Assembly: GCF_000571935.1 (NCBI RefSeq)
Contig: NZ_ATAX01000024.1
Location: forward strand, 62,001-126,000
From: Ruminococcus flavefaciens 007c
GTDB lineage: Bacteria > Bacillota > Clostridia > Oscillospirales > Ruminococcaceae
Length of the DNA: 64,000 nucleotides
Reading direction: 5' to 3'
Part shown: positions 25,618 through 34,646 of the stretch, in pieces
Position numbering within the stretch: position 1 is the first letter of the stretch
Layout of the letters: the number at the start of each line of letters is the position of its first letter
Program-made: the position numbers and the translations under genes
Notes under the pieces: generated by a model
Database searches by the model: none
What the model saw: only the letters and a program-made list of their open reading frames with translations
What the model was told of the DNA's origin: nothing

Positions 25618-26169
25618 ATGAAAACATATGTATGTCCTGTATGCGGATACGTTCACGAAGGAGATGCACCGCCTGAGAAGTGCCCCCAGTGCGGAGTTCC
25701 CGGTTCAAAATTCATAGAGAAGGACGCTGGTGAAAAGCTTGTTTTTGCTTGCGAGCATGAACTTGGAGTTGCAAAGGCAGTAACGGATAAGGAGATCCTT
25801 GACGGACTCAGAGCTAATTTCAGCGGCGAGTGTACAGAGGTAGGTATGTATCTCGCAATGGCAAGAGTTGCTTATCGTGAAGGTTATCCGGAGATCGGTG
25901 CATACTGGGAAAAGGCTGCATTTGAAGAGGCTGAGCACGCTGCAAAGTTTGCTGAGCTGCTCGGAGAAATACTATCATCTTCCACAAAGGAAAATCTTGA
26001 GAAGAGAGTTGCGGCAGAGCATGGTGCGACTGAAGGAAAGCTCAAGCTTGCTAAGAGAGCTAAGGAGCTCAATCTTGACGCTATCCACGATACTGTTCAC
26101 GAGATGGCAAAAGATGAGGCGCGTCACGGCAAGGCATTTGAAGGACTCCTCAAGAGATACTTTGGCTGA
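25618..26169 (+). CDS. Reverse rubrerythrin
   Basis: A 183-residue protein with the rubredoxin domain first: CPVCGY (Cys6, Cys9) and CPQCG (Cys22, Cys25) bind one iron. The ferritin-like four-helix domain follows, with Glu/His ligands in [27 protein letters not shown] and [10 protein letters not shown] for the di-iron site. This order defines reverse rubrerythrins of Clostridia, which reduce hydrogen peroxide and oxygen with NADH-derived electrons. ATG follows CGGAGG. Probably co-transcribed with the small NrdD-tail protein. Confidence 0.95.
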   Translation: MKTYVCPVCGYVHEGDAPPEKCPQCGVPGSKFIEKDAGEKLVFACEHELGVAKAVTDKEILDGLRANFSGECTEVGMYLAMARVAYREGYPEIGAYWEKAAFEEAEHAAKFAELLGEILSSSTKENLEKRVAAEHGATEGKLKLAKRAKELNLDAIHDTVHEMAKDEARHGKAFEGLLKRYFG

Positions 26170-26185
26170 TAAATACAGTTTATTG

Positions 26186-26213
26186 ATAGCGGGACGTGTT
26201 CCCGCTATTTTTA
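26186..26213 (+). terminator. Intrinsic terminator of the rubrerythrin operon
   Basis: ATAGCGGG-N7-CCCGCTAT followed by TTTT. Confidence 0.9.
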
Positions 26214-26243
26214 TCATGGTTTTTGCTAATTTAACCAAAACCC

Positions 26244-26272
26244 TTGAAATAATATGTAAAATTTGATATAAT
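26244..26272 (+). promoter_or_regulatory. Promoter of the GH3 operon
   Basis: TTGAAA, 17 bp, TATAAT; ATG 26308 follows GTGAGG. Confidence 0.88.
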
Positions 26273-26307
26273 GTATTCATAATATTTTTTCACAGTGAGG
26301 TAATGCT

Positions 26308-29076
26308 ATGAAAAGGATACTTGATTGGAACAAATACATCGAAAAAGCAGCTGAAACTGTTTCGGAAGGCATCGTAATGCTTAAAAACAATAATAATGCC
26401 CTTCCTATCGACCTAAATGAAACTATTTCTGTCTTCGGGCGTATACAGCTTCATTATTATAAAAGCGGTACAGGCTCGGGAGGAATGGTGAATGTATCAA
26501 AAGTTACGGGAATACTTGACGGCCTTTTGGAATCGGGAGTAAAAATAAATAATGATCTTCTTGATATATACAAAAAATGGGATGAGGAAAATCCGTTTGA
26601 TCTTGGCGATGGCTGGGGAGGAGAACCATGGTCCCAGAAAGAAATGCCTCTTGATGAAAAAAAAGTTGAGCAGGCTGCTTCAGCAAGCAGTAAAGCCATA
26701 GTTATTATAGGCAGAACAGCAGGTGAAGAGCAGGATGCACGAATCGAGAAAGGTTCATATCTTCTGACTGATGAAGAGCTTGATATGCTTCAGAAAGTGC
26801 GCAGACATTTTGAAAAAGTAATTGTACTGCTTAATGTTGGCGGTCTCATTGACCTTGAGAAAATTGAAGAAGTTGCTCCTGATGCACTGCTGTATGTATG
26901 GCAGGGCGGAATGACCGGAGGAAAGGGAACTGCGGATGTGCTTACGGGTAAAGTAAGTCCTTCAGGAAAGCTTCCCGATACGATTGCCCTAAAGGTTGCA
27001 GATTATCCGTCGGATCCTTATTTTGGCAATAAAAACAAGGATTTCTACACGGAAGATATTTTTGTGGGATACAGATGGTTTGAAACATTTGCCAAGGAAG
27101 CTGTGCTTTATCCTTTTGGCTTCGGATTATCATATACTACTTTTGAAATAGAGCTTACATATGCTAAAAAATACGACGATGAAAGTATTATCAGCGTCAG
27201 AGTAACAAATACAGGACGTTTCAAGGGAAAAGAGGTAGTTCAGGTATACTGTGAGGCTCCGCATGGCAGGCTCGGAAAAGCCAAAAGAGTTCTTTGCGGC
27301 TTTGCAAAAACAAAGGAACTTGTTCCGAATGAGTCTCAGTCATTAAAGATAAAGATAAATAGCAAAGATCTCGCTTCTTATGATGATAGTGAAGGCAAGC
27401 ACTGCTGGATAATTGAAAAGGGAAAATATATTTTACATATCGGTAATAATGTCAGAAACTGCCCGAATACTTTCTCTTTTACAATTGATGATGATATAAT
27501 AATCGAACAGTGCGCTCAGGCTCTTGCGCCTGTTGAGGCGTTTGAGCGTATTAAGGCTGTTGAAACTGCTGCTGGTGTATCAAAGATAATGGAAAGTGTA
27601 CCGCTCAGCAATGTTGATGAGAAAAAACGCATGATCGATAAACTTCCCGGAGATATTGCTTATACAGGAGACAGAGGTATCAAGTTATGTGATGTCAGGG
27701 ATGGAAGAAATACAATGGAGGAGTTTATTGCTCAGCTTTCCGATCATGACCTTTCTTGCATCATAAGAGGCGAAGGTATGGGTAGTCCTCGTGTTACTCC
27801 CGGAACTGCCTCAGCTTTCGGAGGAGTATCTGATGAACTTGAGAAATTTGGTATTCCTGCTTGCTGCTGTTCGGATGGCCCTTCAGGATTGAGACTTGAT
27901 TGCGGAACTAAAGCATTTAGTTTGCCAAACGGTACACTAATAGCTTCGACTTTCAACAGAGAATTGGTTGAAGAGCTTTTCAGCTTCATGGGAACAGAAA
28001 TGATTGCAAATAAGGTCGAATGTCTTCTCGGGCCCGGAATGAATATACATCGTCACCCTCTGAACGGACGCAATTTTGAATATTTTTCAGAAGATCCTTT
28101 CCTTACGGGTCAGATGGCTTCGGCCGAGTTAAGCGGACTTCACAATGTGGGTGTAACAGGAACGATAAAGCACTTCTGCGCAAATAACCAGGAAACGAAC
28201 CGCCATTTCCTTGATTCGGTAGTTTCTGAAAGAGCTCTCAGGGAAATATATCTGAAAGGCTTTGAAATCGCTGTAAAAAACGGAAAGGCATCTACGATCA
28301 TGACAACATACGGAGCTATAAACGGTTTGTGGACTGCCGGAAACTTTGATCTTAATACTGTTATCCTTAGGAATGAATGGAAGTTCAGCGGACTTACAAT
28401 GACCGACTGGTGGGCAAATGTAAATTATCGGGGGCTTGAACCCAAACGCAGTTATTATGTGCCTATGGCAAAAGCACAGAATGACGTTTACATGGTATGT
28501 CCTGACAGTTCCGAGGTGGATAATGATATAATGAGTGCTCTCGAAAGCGGAGAACTGACAAGAGGCGAGCTTCAGAGGAATGCAGCAAATATACTTGGTT
28601 TCGTGATGGGCACGCAAGCTATGAAGCGCTTAACGGGAGACGGTGATACAGTGGAGATAATCAACCGTTCGGAGTCGGAATGTGATGCTGATGAACCTGT
28701 TGTGTTCTATGAGCTTGGAAATAAGCTTGCAATTGATCTTAACGGTGTAACGAGCGTTAAAGGAAGGAATTACTCCTTTGCTCTGACTGTTAATACTCCC
28801 GGCTGGTATAAAGTGACTGTTACGGCGTCTTCAACCCAGAGCTCTCTTGCTCAGATACCTGTGACCTTATTTGCAATGGGAACTCCATGCGGCACTTTGA
28901 CATGGAACGGTACAAACGGAGAACCTGTATCACTTTCATGTGAAATACCGATGTTTTCAAAATATACAGCTATACGGATCTATTTTGCACAAAACGGTCT
29001 GGACATGAGCAGTATAGACTTTGAACTAGTCAAAAAAGTGGAAAATATGGATATAGCTTTTGCAGCGGAGGAATAA
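26308..29076 (+). CDS. Glycoside hydrolase family 3 beta-glucosidase, permuted domain order
   Basis: A 922-residue protein. The usual GH3 C-terminal domain comes first (about 10-240, VSEGIVMLKNNNNALPI), then a fibronectin III-like domain (265-400, YPFGFGLSYTTFEI). The TIM-barrel catalytic domain is last (about 470-780) with SDGPSGLRLD, NIHRHPLNGRNFEYFSEDP, KHFCANNQE and MTDWW (nucleophile Asp700). A beta-sandwich tail (800-910) resembles a CBM6-like fold. The same inversion is known from Ruminococcus albus beta-glucosidase. No signal peptide, so it should hydrolyse imported cello-oligosaccharides in the cytoplasm. Specificity beyond beta-glucosides is not readable. Confidence 0.93.
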   Translation: MKRILDWNKYIEKAAETVSEGIVMLKNNNNALPIDLNETISVFGRIQLHYYKSGTGSGGMVNVSKVTGILDGLLESGVKINNDLLDIYKKWDEENPFDLGDGWGGEPWSQKEMPLDEKKVEQAASASSKAIVIIGRTAGEEQDARIEKGSYLLTDEELDMLQKVRRHFEKVIVLLNVGGLIDLEKIEEVAPDALLYVWQGGMTGGKGTADVLTGKVSPSGKLPDTIALKVADYPSDPYFGNKNKDFYTEDIFVGYRWFETFAKEAVLYPFGFGLSYTTFEIELTYAKKYDDESIISVRVTNTGRFKGKEVVQVYCEAPHGRLGKAKRVLCGFAKTKELVPNESQSLKIKINSKDLASYDDSEGKHCWIIEKGKYILHIGNNVRNCPNTFSFTIDDDIIIEQCAQALAPVEAFERIKAVETAAGVSKIMESVPLSNVDEKKRMIDKLPGDIAYTGDRGIKLCDVRDGRNTMEEFIAQLSDHDLSCIIRGEGMGSPRVTPGTASAFGGVSDELEKFGIPACCCSDGPSGLRLDCGTKAFSLPNGTLIASTFNRELVEELFSFMGTEMIANKVECLLGPGMNIHRHPLNGRNFEYFSEDPFLTGQMASAELSGLHNVGVTGTIKHFCANNQETNRHFLDSVVSERALREIYLKGFEIAVKNGKASTIMTTYGAINGLWTAGNFDLNTVILRNEWKFSGLTMTDWWANVNYRGLEPKRSYYVPMAKAQNDVYMVCPDSSEVDNDIMSALESGELTRGELQRNAANILGFVMGTQAMKRLTGDGDTVEIINRSESECDADEPVVFYELGNKLAIDLNGVTSVKGRNYSFALTVNTPGWYKVTVTASSTQSSLAQIPVTLFAMGTPCGTLTWNGTNGEPVSLSCEIPMFSKYTAIRIYFAQNGLDMSSIDFELVKKVENMDIAFAAEE

Positions 29077-29077
29077 G

Positions 29078-29419
29078 ATGAATATACAGATTTTCGGAAA
29101 AAAGAAGTGCTTTGACAGCAAAAAAGCAGAGCGTTACTTTAAAGAACGTGGTATCAAGTACCAATTTATTGATATGAAGGAAAAAGGAATGAGTCACGGA
29201 GAGTTCATCAGTGTCAGCCATGCCGTTGGCGGAACAGATGAAATGATAGATCAGGCATCAAAAGACAGAGATCTTATTGTAATGCTCAACTACCTGACTG
29301 CTGAGGACAAGGAAGAAAAAATACTGGAAAATCCTCAGATTATACGCACTCCCATTGTCAGGAACGGCAAAAAAGCAACCATCGGGTATTGTCCCGATGT
29401 ATGGAAAGAATGGGAATAA
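29078..29419 (+). CDS. ArsC/Spx-like thioredoxin-fold protein
   Basis: Start at ATG 29078 after GGAGGAAT, one base past the GH3 stop. The 113-residue protein has IFGKKKCFDSKKAERYFKERGIKYQFIDM, with a single Cys (position 10) at the thioredoxin-fold helix start, and NPQIIRTPIVRNGKKATIGYCPDVWKEW with the R-T-P motif of ArsC/YffB/Spx proteins. There is only one active-site Cys at C-x-S, so it could work with glutathione-like or bacillithiol-like thiols or bind RNA polymerase as Spx does; true arsenate reduction is not supported. It is the second gene of the beta-glucosidase operon. Confidence 0.85.
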   Translation: MNIQIFGKKKCFDSKKAERYFKERGIKYQFIDMKEKGMSHGEFISVSHAVGGTDEMIDQASKDRDLIVMLNYLTAEDKEEKILENPQIIRTPIVRNGKKATIGYCPDVWKEWE

Positions 29420-29473
29420 TATTGTTAAAAAATAAAAATATATTCTTTTGGTTGAATTTTTGTCAAAAAGGTA

Positions 29474-29502
29474 GTGATTTTTTTTCAGAAATATGTTATA
29501 AT
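29474..29502 (+). promoter_or_regulatory. Extended -10 promoter of the SPFH operon
   Basis: TGTTATAAT (extended -10) with a weak -35 GTGATT 17 bp upstream. The 95-nt leader holds two small inverted repeats before AAAGGAG. Confidence 0.75.
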
Positions 29503-29604
29503 TGTAATATGTTAGTTGTTAACTGGCAGAATTAAAACGGAAAGCACCTGTTTTCCGCAAAATATTAATTTTATAGGGATCTTTTCCCGAAAGGAGCTAT
29601 AATT

Positions 29605-30957
29605 ATGGGACTTATAAAGGCAGCTCTCGTTGGAGCAAGTCAGACACTCGCAGATACATGGCTGGAATTCTTCGTATGCGAATCAATTCCGACTGATTGC
29701 CTCGTTGTAAGAGGAAAGAAGCAGTTAGGAAAGCATTCCTCAAATACTAAAGGCAATGATAACGTTATTTCCGACGGAAGCGGTATCGTTGTTCATGAAG
29801 GTCAGGCAATGATCATGGTAGATCAGGGCGTTGTAACTGAAATTGCTACAGAGCCAGGCGTATACAAGTACCAGACAGGAACTGCACCCAGTATCTTCTC
29901 AAGCTCTTTCGGTGCCGGTCTTAAGGCTACATTTAAGGAAATGTGGGAGCGTATAAAGTACGGCGGAACCGCTGCCAAGGATCAGAGAGTATACTTCTTC
30001 AACATGAAGGAGATTCTCGACAATAAGTTCGGTACACAGAATCCCGTTCCGTTCAGAATGGCTTATCAGGATCTCGGCAGAAGCTTTACTGTCGGTGTTC
30101 GCTGCAACGGTATTTATTCATATAAGATTGCTGATCCTGTACTTTTCTATGTAAATGTATGTGGAAATGTTACAGATCGCTATATGCGTTCGGAGCTTGA
30201 TAATCAGCTCAAGAGCGAGTTTCTTGATTCACTTCAGCCTGCATTTGCTGCAATTTCTGCTTCAGGCATCAGATATGATGAGCTTCCCGGCAGACAGCGC
30301 GAGGTAAAGGCTGCTATCGAAACAGAAGTTAATCCTATCTGGACCGAAAAGAGAGGTCTTAAGATCTGGACTGTTAATATCAATTCCGCAACAATCTCCG
30401 AGGAAGATACCAAGAGAATCCAGGAGTTTGAGGACAGAGCATGGAACCGTGATCCCGGCAATGCAGCTGCAACTCTTGTTGAAGCTCAGGCTCAGGCCAT
30501 GCAGAATGCTGCCAACAACCCTAATGGTGCTGCTATGGGACTTTTCGGCATGGGTATGGCTCAGCAGATGGGCGGAACCAATGCACAGGGACTCTTTGGC
30601 ATGGCCCAGCAGAATCAGATGAGCCAGCCACAGCAGCCTGCACATGCACCCATAGGCGGCGCAGCTGCTCCTTCAGCAGCATCATGGACCTGTGAGTGCG
30701 GCGCTGTAAATACAGGCAAATTCTGCTCAACATGCGGTAAAGCAAAGCCTGTACAGCTTACTCCCGAGGGCTGGACTTGTGAGTGCGGCGCTGTAAATAA
30801 GGGTAAATTCTGTTCAGAGTGCGGAAAGAAGAAGCCCGAAGGCGCTCCTCTCTACAAGTGCGATAAGTGCGGATGGGAGCCTGAGGATCCGTTCAATCCT
30901 CCTAAGTTCTGCGCTGAATGCGGCGATCCTTTCACCGATGATGATATCGTAAAGTAA
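29605..30957 (+). CDS. SPFH-domain protein with C-terminal zinc ribbons (YdjI-like)
   Basis: A 450-residue protein. Residues about 25-290 form the YdjI/virion-core-like SPFH domain (SDGSGIVVHEGQAMIMVDQG, GVRCNGIYSYKIADPVLFY). A Gln/Met/Ala-rich linker (about 290-355) follows. Three C-terminal zinc ribbons come next: WTCECGAVNTGKFCSTCGK, WTCECGAVNKGKFCSECGK and a longer CDKCGW...CAECGD. Bacillus YdjI has the same order and works in a membrane-associated complex with YdjG and YdjH in phage-shock/envelope stress. The next two genes fit YdjG- and YdjH-like roles. Likely peripheral at the inner membrane face. Confidence 0.9.
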   Translation: MGLIKAALVGASQTLADTWLEFFVCESIPTDCLVVRGKKQLGKHSSNTKGNDNVISDGSGIVVHEGQAMIMVDQGVVTEIATEPGVYKYQTGTAPSIFSSSFGAGLKATFKEMWERIKYGGTAAKDQRVYFFNMKEILDNKFGTQNPVPFRMAYQDLGRSFTVGVRCNGIYSYKIADPVLFYVNVCGNVTDRYMRSELDNQLKSEFLDSLQPAFAAISASGIRYDELPGRQREVKAAIETEVNPIWTEKRGLKIWTVNINSATISEEDTKRIQEFEDRAWNRDPGNAAATLVEAQAQAMQNAANNPNGAAMGLFGMGMAQQMGGTNAQGLFGMAQQNQMSQPQQPAHAPIGGAAAPSAASWTCECGAVNTGKFCSTCGKAKPVQLTPEGWTCECGAVNKGKFCSECGKKKPEGAPLYKCDKCGWEPEDPFNPPKFCAECGDPFTDDDIVK

Positions 30958-30969
30958 AAATACATAACG

Positions 30970-30989
30970 GGCGGACCTTAGCGTCCGCC
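30970..30989 (+). terminator. Weak intercistronic hairpin
   Basis: GGCGGAC-N6-GTCCGCC followed by only TGTTTC, so probably a partial terminator or processing site between the SPFH gene and the next one. Confidence 0.5.
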
Positions 30990-31053
30990 TGTTTCAAATT
31001 TGATGGGTCTGAAATGCTGATAGCTTTTCAGATCAGTGAACAGAGGTGAAAAA

Positions 31054-32136
31054 ATGTCTGACATTATAGAATATAAATGCCCTGCCTGTGCGGGAAAGCT
31101 TGAATTTGACAGCGGATCACAAAAAATGAAGTGTCCATTCTGCGAATCTGTTTTTGACGTTGATTCCCTTAAAGAGCACGATAATGCTCTTGAAAATTCA
31201 AAGCCGGATGAAATGAAATGGGAGTCGGAGGCAGGTTCAGACTGGAAAGACGGAGAAACAGAAGGTATGCGCGTATATACGTGCAAATCCTGCGGCGGCG
31301 AGATCATCATAGATTCAACTACGGCTGCTTCAAAATGCCCGTACTGCGATAATCCGGTGGTCATGTCAGGTAATTTCTCAGGAGATCTGAAGCCTGATTA
31401 TGTAATTCCCTTCAAATATGATAAAGAAGCTGCAAAAAAAGCTTTAAAAAACCATATCAGCGGTCGAAAGCTGCTTCCGAAGGTATTTAAGGATCAGAAT
31501 CATATTGATGAAATCAAGGGCGTATACGTACCGGTATGGCTGTTTGACGCAGAAGCGGAAGCCAATATGCTGTATAAAGCTGAAAAGATCAAACGCTGGA
31601 GCGATGAAAAATTCAGCTATACTGAAAGAAAATTCTTTTCTCTGCAGCGTGAAGGCACAGTAGATTTTGAATGTGTTCCTGTGGATGGCTCCACAAAAAT
31701 GAAGGATGAACTTATGGAATCCATTGAGCCTTTCAACTTTAATGAAGCTGTTGAGTTCCAGACAGCATACCTGTCAGGCTTTCTCGCCGATAAATACGAT
31801 GTATCAGCTGAAGACAGTGTTGAAAGAGCGAATAAAAGAATAAAAAATACTACTCAGCAGATCATCGACAGCACCGTACATGGCTATGATGTTGTCAATA
31901 AAGAAAGCGGTAATATCAAGCTGCATAATGCAAAGGCCAAATATGCGCTGTATCCCGTATGGCTGCTCAACACTACATGGAACGGCAATAAATATACCTT
32001 TGCTATGAATGGTCAGACCGGTAAATTTGTAGGAGATCTTCCTGTAGATTCCGGTGCTGCGGCAAAATGGTTCTTTGTTATTGCCGCAGGTGTTACAGCT
32101 GCCTGCTTCGGCTTGTCATTGCTGCTTGGATTATAA
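31054..32136 (+). CDS. Zinc-ribbon membrane protein (YdjG-like)
   Basis: Start at ATG 31054 after AGAGGTG; 360 residues. Two N-terminal zinc ribbons are KCPACAGKLEFD...KCPFCES and TCKSCGGEIIID...KCPYCDNPVV (TFIIB-type). A middle region (PDYVIPFKYDKEAAKKALKNH, GVYVPVWLFDAEAEANM, YPVWLLNTTWNGNKYTFAMNGQTG) matches the YdjG/TFIIB-ribbon family. One C-terminal membrane helix (about 338-358) ends the chain. In Bacillus the homologue partners YdjI. Expected to sit at the membrane with the ribbons in the cytoplasm. Confidence 0.88.
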   Translation: MSDIIEYKCPACAGKLEFDSGSQKMKCPFCESVFDVDSLKEHDNALENSKPDEMKWESEAGSDWKDGETEGMRVYTCKSCGGEIIIDSTTAASKCPYCDNPVVMSGNFSGDLKPDYVIPFKYDKEAAKKALKNHISGRKLLPKVFKDQNHIDEIKGVYVPVWLFDAEAEANMLYKAEKIKRWSDEKFSYTERKFFSLQREGTVDFECVPVDGSTKMKDELMESIEPFNFNEAVEFQTAYLSGFLADKYDVSAEDSVERANKRIKNTTQQIIDSTVHGYDVVNKESGNIKLHNAKAKYALYPVWLLNTTWNGNKYTFAMNGQTGKFVGDLPVDSGAAAKWFFVIAAGVTAACFGLSLLLGL

Positions 32137-32145
32137 GGAGGAAGT

Positions 32146-32637
32146 ATGAAGTTAAAAAAGATCGCAGCTGTTGCTGCTTCATTAGGAATGCTTTTCTCCG
32201 TTGGTGCTGCTTCAGAAAGAGTTTTCGGATATAATGTTGGGCTGACAGCATCTGCCGATTATGAATTTGAATTTGTTGATGAAGAGGATGATTCTGGTGA
32301 TACCGCAGATGCGTATGAGGATGCTGATGACGGATATGCCGAAACAGAAGATTATTCAACATCTTCCTATGCGGCAAAACCTGTTAAAACGTTTAATCCT
32401 GTTCGCTCTTTTTTCATTTCTCTGATTATAGGAATAGTTGTTGCATTTATTGTGGTTTCGATTATGAAATCAAGCATGAAGTCTGTACATCAGAAAACAG
32501 GAGCGTCTGATTACAGAAAAGAAAACGGCATAAAACTCAGGGTGAATACGGATTCTTATCTTGGTGAAAAAAGAGAGCAGACGCCTATCGCGAGAGTTAA
32601 TACAGTTCCAATGAATAATCCGAATATAAGAAAATAA
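32146..32637 (+). CDS. Membrane protein with YdjH-like C-terminus but no TPM domain
   Basis: A 163-residue protein. Signal peptide (1-23), very acidic segment (about 42-75, rich in Asp, Glu, Tyr), one membrane helix (about 88-106), and a basic tail with DYRKENGIKLRVNTDSYLGEKREQTP. That tail matches the cytoplasmic end of TPM-domain proteins such as YdjH, where x-x-D-x-Y/F-L precedes a basic stretch. The phosphatase-like TPM domain itself, normally about 120 residues outside the membrane, is missing and replaced by the acidic stretch. It follows the YdjG-like gene by 9 bp with AAGGAGG. Third member of the module. Confidence 0.65.
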   Translation: MKLKKIAAVAASLGMLFSVGAASERVFGYNVGLTASADYEFEFVDEEDDSGDTADAYEDADDGYAETEDYSTSSYAAKPVKTFNPVRSFFISLIIGIVVAFIVVSIMKSSMKSVHQKTGASDYRKENGIKLRVNTDSYLGEKREQTPIARVNTVPMNNPNIRK

Positions 32638-32642
32638 CATGG

Positions 32643-32671
32643 TTGACAAATGCTTGTAAATATAGTATAAT
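32643..32671 (+). promoter_or_regulatory. Consensus promoter of glmS
   Basis: Perfect TTGACA, 17 bp, perfect TATAAT. The leader to ATG 32750 is only about 70 nt. Confidence 0.93.
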
Positions 32672-32749
32672 AATTCTAATCTGGCATTTTAGATTTGGAT
32701 GCAGTAAGCGGATTTTAAGTACCTAAAAATAATTCTGGAGGAAAAAATT

Positions 32750-34588
32750 ATGTGCGGAATAGTCGGCTTTACAGGAAGTAAACAGGCAGCTCCCATACTG
32801 CTCGACGGACTTTCAAAGCTTGAATACAGAGGCTATGACTCAGCTGGTATTGCTGTTCGTGACGGCGAAGGCGAGACCGAGATCGTTAAGGCTAAAGGAA
32901 AACTTGAAGAACTTAAGAAAATGACCAATAACGGTGATGCCGTAAAAGGCGACTGCGGTATAGGTCATACACGCTGGGCTACACACGGTGAACCTTCTGC
33001 ACTTAATGCCCACCCCCACAGCAGCGAAGATGAAAATGTTATTGCTGTTCATAACGGTATTATCGAAAATTATCAGGAATTAAAGGAAAAGCTTTCAAAG
33101 AGTGGTTATGAGTTTATATCACAGACTGATACCGAGGTCGCTGTAAAGCTTATTGATTATTACTACAAAAAGTATAATCTCGGCCCTGTTGATTCAATTG
33201 CACGTGCGATGATCCGTATAAGAGGTTCCTACGCTTTATGTGTAATGTTCAAGGATTATCCCGGTGAGGTATACACAGCACGTAAGGACAGCCCTATGAT
33301 AATTGGTATTGCAAACGGTGAAACTTATGTTGCATCTGATGTTCCTGCTATACTCAAGTATACAAGGAATGTATACTATATAGGCAATATGGAGATCGCA
33401 AAGCTTGTAAAGGGCGGAGTAACATTCTATAATATTGATCGAGAGGAGATCGAAAAGCCTCTCACAGAGATCAAGTGGGATGCTGAAGCTGCTGAAAAGG
33501 GCGGCTATGAGCATTTTATGCTCAAGGAGATACATGAGCAGCCTAAGGTAGTTCGTGATACCATTAATTCTGTTGTAAAGGACGGAAAGATAGACTTTTC
33601 TTCTATTGGTCTTACAGATGATGAGATGAAAAAGATCAGCCAGATTTACATCGTTGCCTGTGGAAGTGCCTATCATGTAGGAATGGCAGTTCAGTATGTT
33701 ATCGAGGATTTTACATCTATACCTGTAAGAGTTGAACTTGCTTCTGAGTTCAGATACAGAAAGATGACTCTCGTAAAGGACAGCCTTGTAATAATTATTA
33801 GTCAGTCCGGCGAGACCGCTGACAGCCTTGCAGCTCTCAGAGAAGCGAAGGAAAAGGGAATTATGACGCTTGGTATTGTTAATGTTGTCGGATCGTCCAT
33901 AGCACGTGAAGCTGATAACGTATTCTATACTCTTGCAGGTCCCGAGATTTCTGTTGCTACTACAAAGGCCTACAGCACTCAGCTTATTGCGGGCTATCTA
34001 CTTGCACTTCAGTTTGCTGTTGCCCGTGAGGAAATGACAGAAGAAAAATGCTGCGAGCTTCTTAAGGAGCTTTATACCATTCCCGATAAGATCGAGAAGA
34101 TCCTTGAGGATAAGGAGCGTATACAGTGGTATGCAAACAAGCTTGCAGGCGCCAAGGATGCTTTCTTTATCGGACGTGGAATCGATTATGCCATCGGACT
34201 CGAGGGAAGCCTTAAAATGAAGGAGATAAGCTACATTCATTCCGAAGCATATGCTGCCGGTGAGCTTAAGCATGGCCCTATCAGCCTTATCGAGGAAGGT
34301 ATTCCGGTTATCGGCGTTCTTACACAGCAGGAGCTTTACGAAAAGACTGTAAGCAATATGGTCGAGGTAAAGAGCCGCGGTGCTTCACTGATGGGACTTA
34401 CAACATACGGAAATTACAGCATGGAAGATCTTGCTGATTTTACGGTATATATTCCTCAGACTGATTCTCATTTTGCAGGCAGTCTGTCGGTAATTCCGCT
34501 TCAGCTCCTTGGATACTATGTTTCCGTGGCAAAGGGCTATGATGTTGATAAGCCGAGAAACCTCGCAAAGAGTGTAACAGTAGAATAA
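32750..34588 (+). CDS. glmS: Glutamine--fructose-6-phosphate aminotransferase (isomerizing) GlmS
   Basis: A 612-residue protein of full length. It starts MCGIVGFTG with the N-terminal nucleophile Cys after Met removal, and the glutaminase motifs are GIGHTRWATHGEP and AVHNGIIENY. Two SIS domains follow (about 290-420 and 460-590) with IVACGSAYHVG, ISQSGETADSLAAL and the C-terminal KPRNLAKSVTVE. It makes glucosamine-6-phosphate for wall precursors. The leader lacks a glmS ribozyme. ATG follows TGGAGG. Confidence 0.97.
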   Translation: MCGIVGFTGSKQAAPILLDGLSKLEYRGYDSAGIAVRDGEGETEIVKAKGKLEELKKMTNNGDAVKGDCGIGHTRWATHGEPSALNAHPHSSEDENVIAVHNGIIENYQELKEKLSKSGYEFISQTDTEVAVKLIDYYYKKYNLGPVDSIARAMIRIRGSYALCVMFKDYPGEVYTARKDSPMIIGIANGETYVASDVPAILKYTRNVYYIGNMEIAKLVKGGVTFYNIDREEIEKPLTEIKWDAEAAEKGGYEHFMLKEIHEQPKVVRDTINSVVKDGKIDFSSIGLTDDEMKKISQIYIVACGSAYHVGMAVQYVIEDFTSIPVRVELASEFRYRKMTLVKDSLVIIISQSGETADSLAALREAKEKGIMTLGIVNVVGSSIAREADNVFYTLAGPEISVATTKAYSTQLIAGYLLALQFAVAREEMTEEKCCELLKELYTIPDKIEKILEDKERIQWYANKLAGAKDAFFIGRGIDYAIGLEGSLKMKEISYIHSEAYAAGELKHGPISLIEEGIPVIGVLTQQELYEKTVSNMVEVKSRGASLMGLTTYGNYSMEDLADFTVYIPQTDSHFAGSLSVIPLQLLGYYVSVAKGYDVDKPRNLAKSVTVE

Positions 34589-34595
34589 TTTTTTT

Positions 34596-34624
34596 AAAGG
34601 CTGCCGTCTGACGTCAGCCTTTTT
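34596..34624 (+). terminator. Intrinsic terminator of glmS
   Basis: AAAGGCTG, 11-base loop with an inner partial repeat, CAGCCTTTTT. Confidence 0.85.
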
Positions 34625-34646
34625 GAATTATAGAAAAGAGTATTAT

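Noticed and set aside
29078..29419. Arsenate reductase
   Set aside because: Only one active-site cysteine, no ars genes nearby, and the R-T-P fold signature is shared with Spx and YffB.
30664..30950. Tandem repeat array in the SPFH protein
   Set aside because: The repeated TGTGAGTGCGGCGC blocks are successive zinc-ribbon domains, which is normal for this family.
32672..32749. glmS ribozyme/riboswitch in the glmS leader
   Set aside because: The leader is only about 70 nt and lacks the conserved ribozyme core; a plain consensus promoter explains the spacing.
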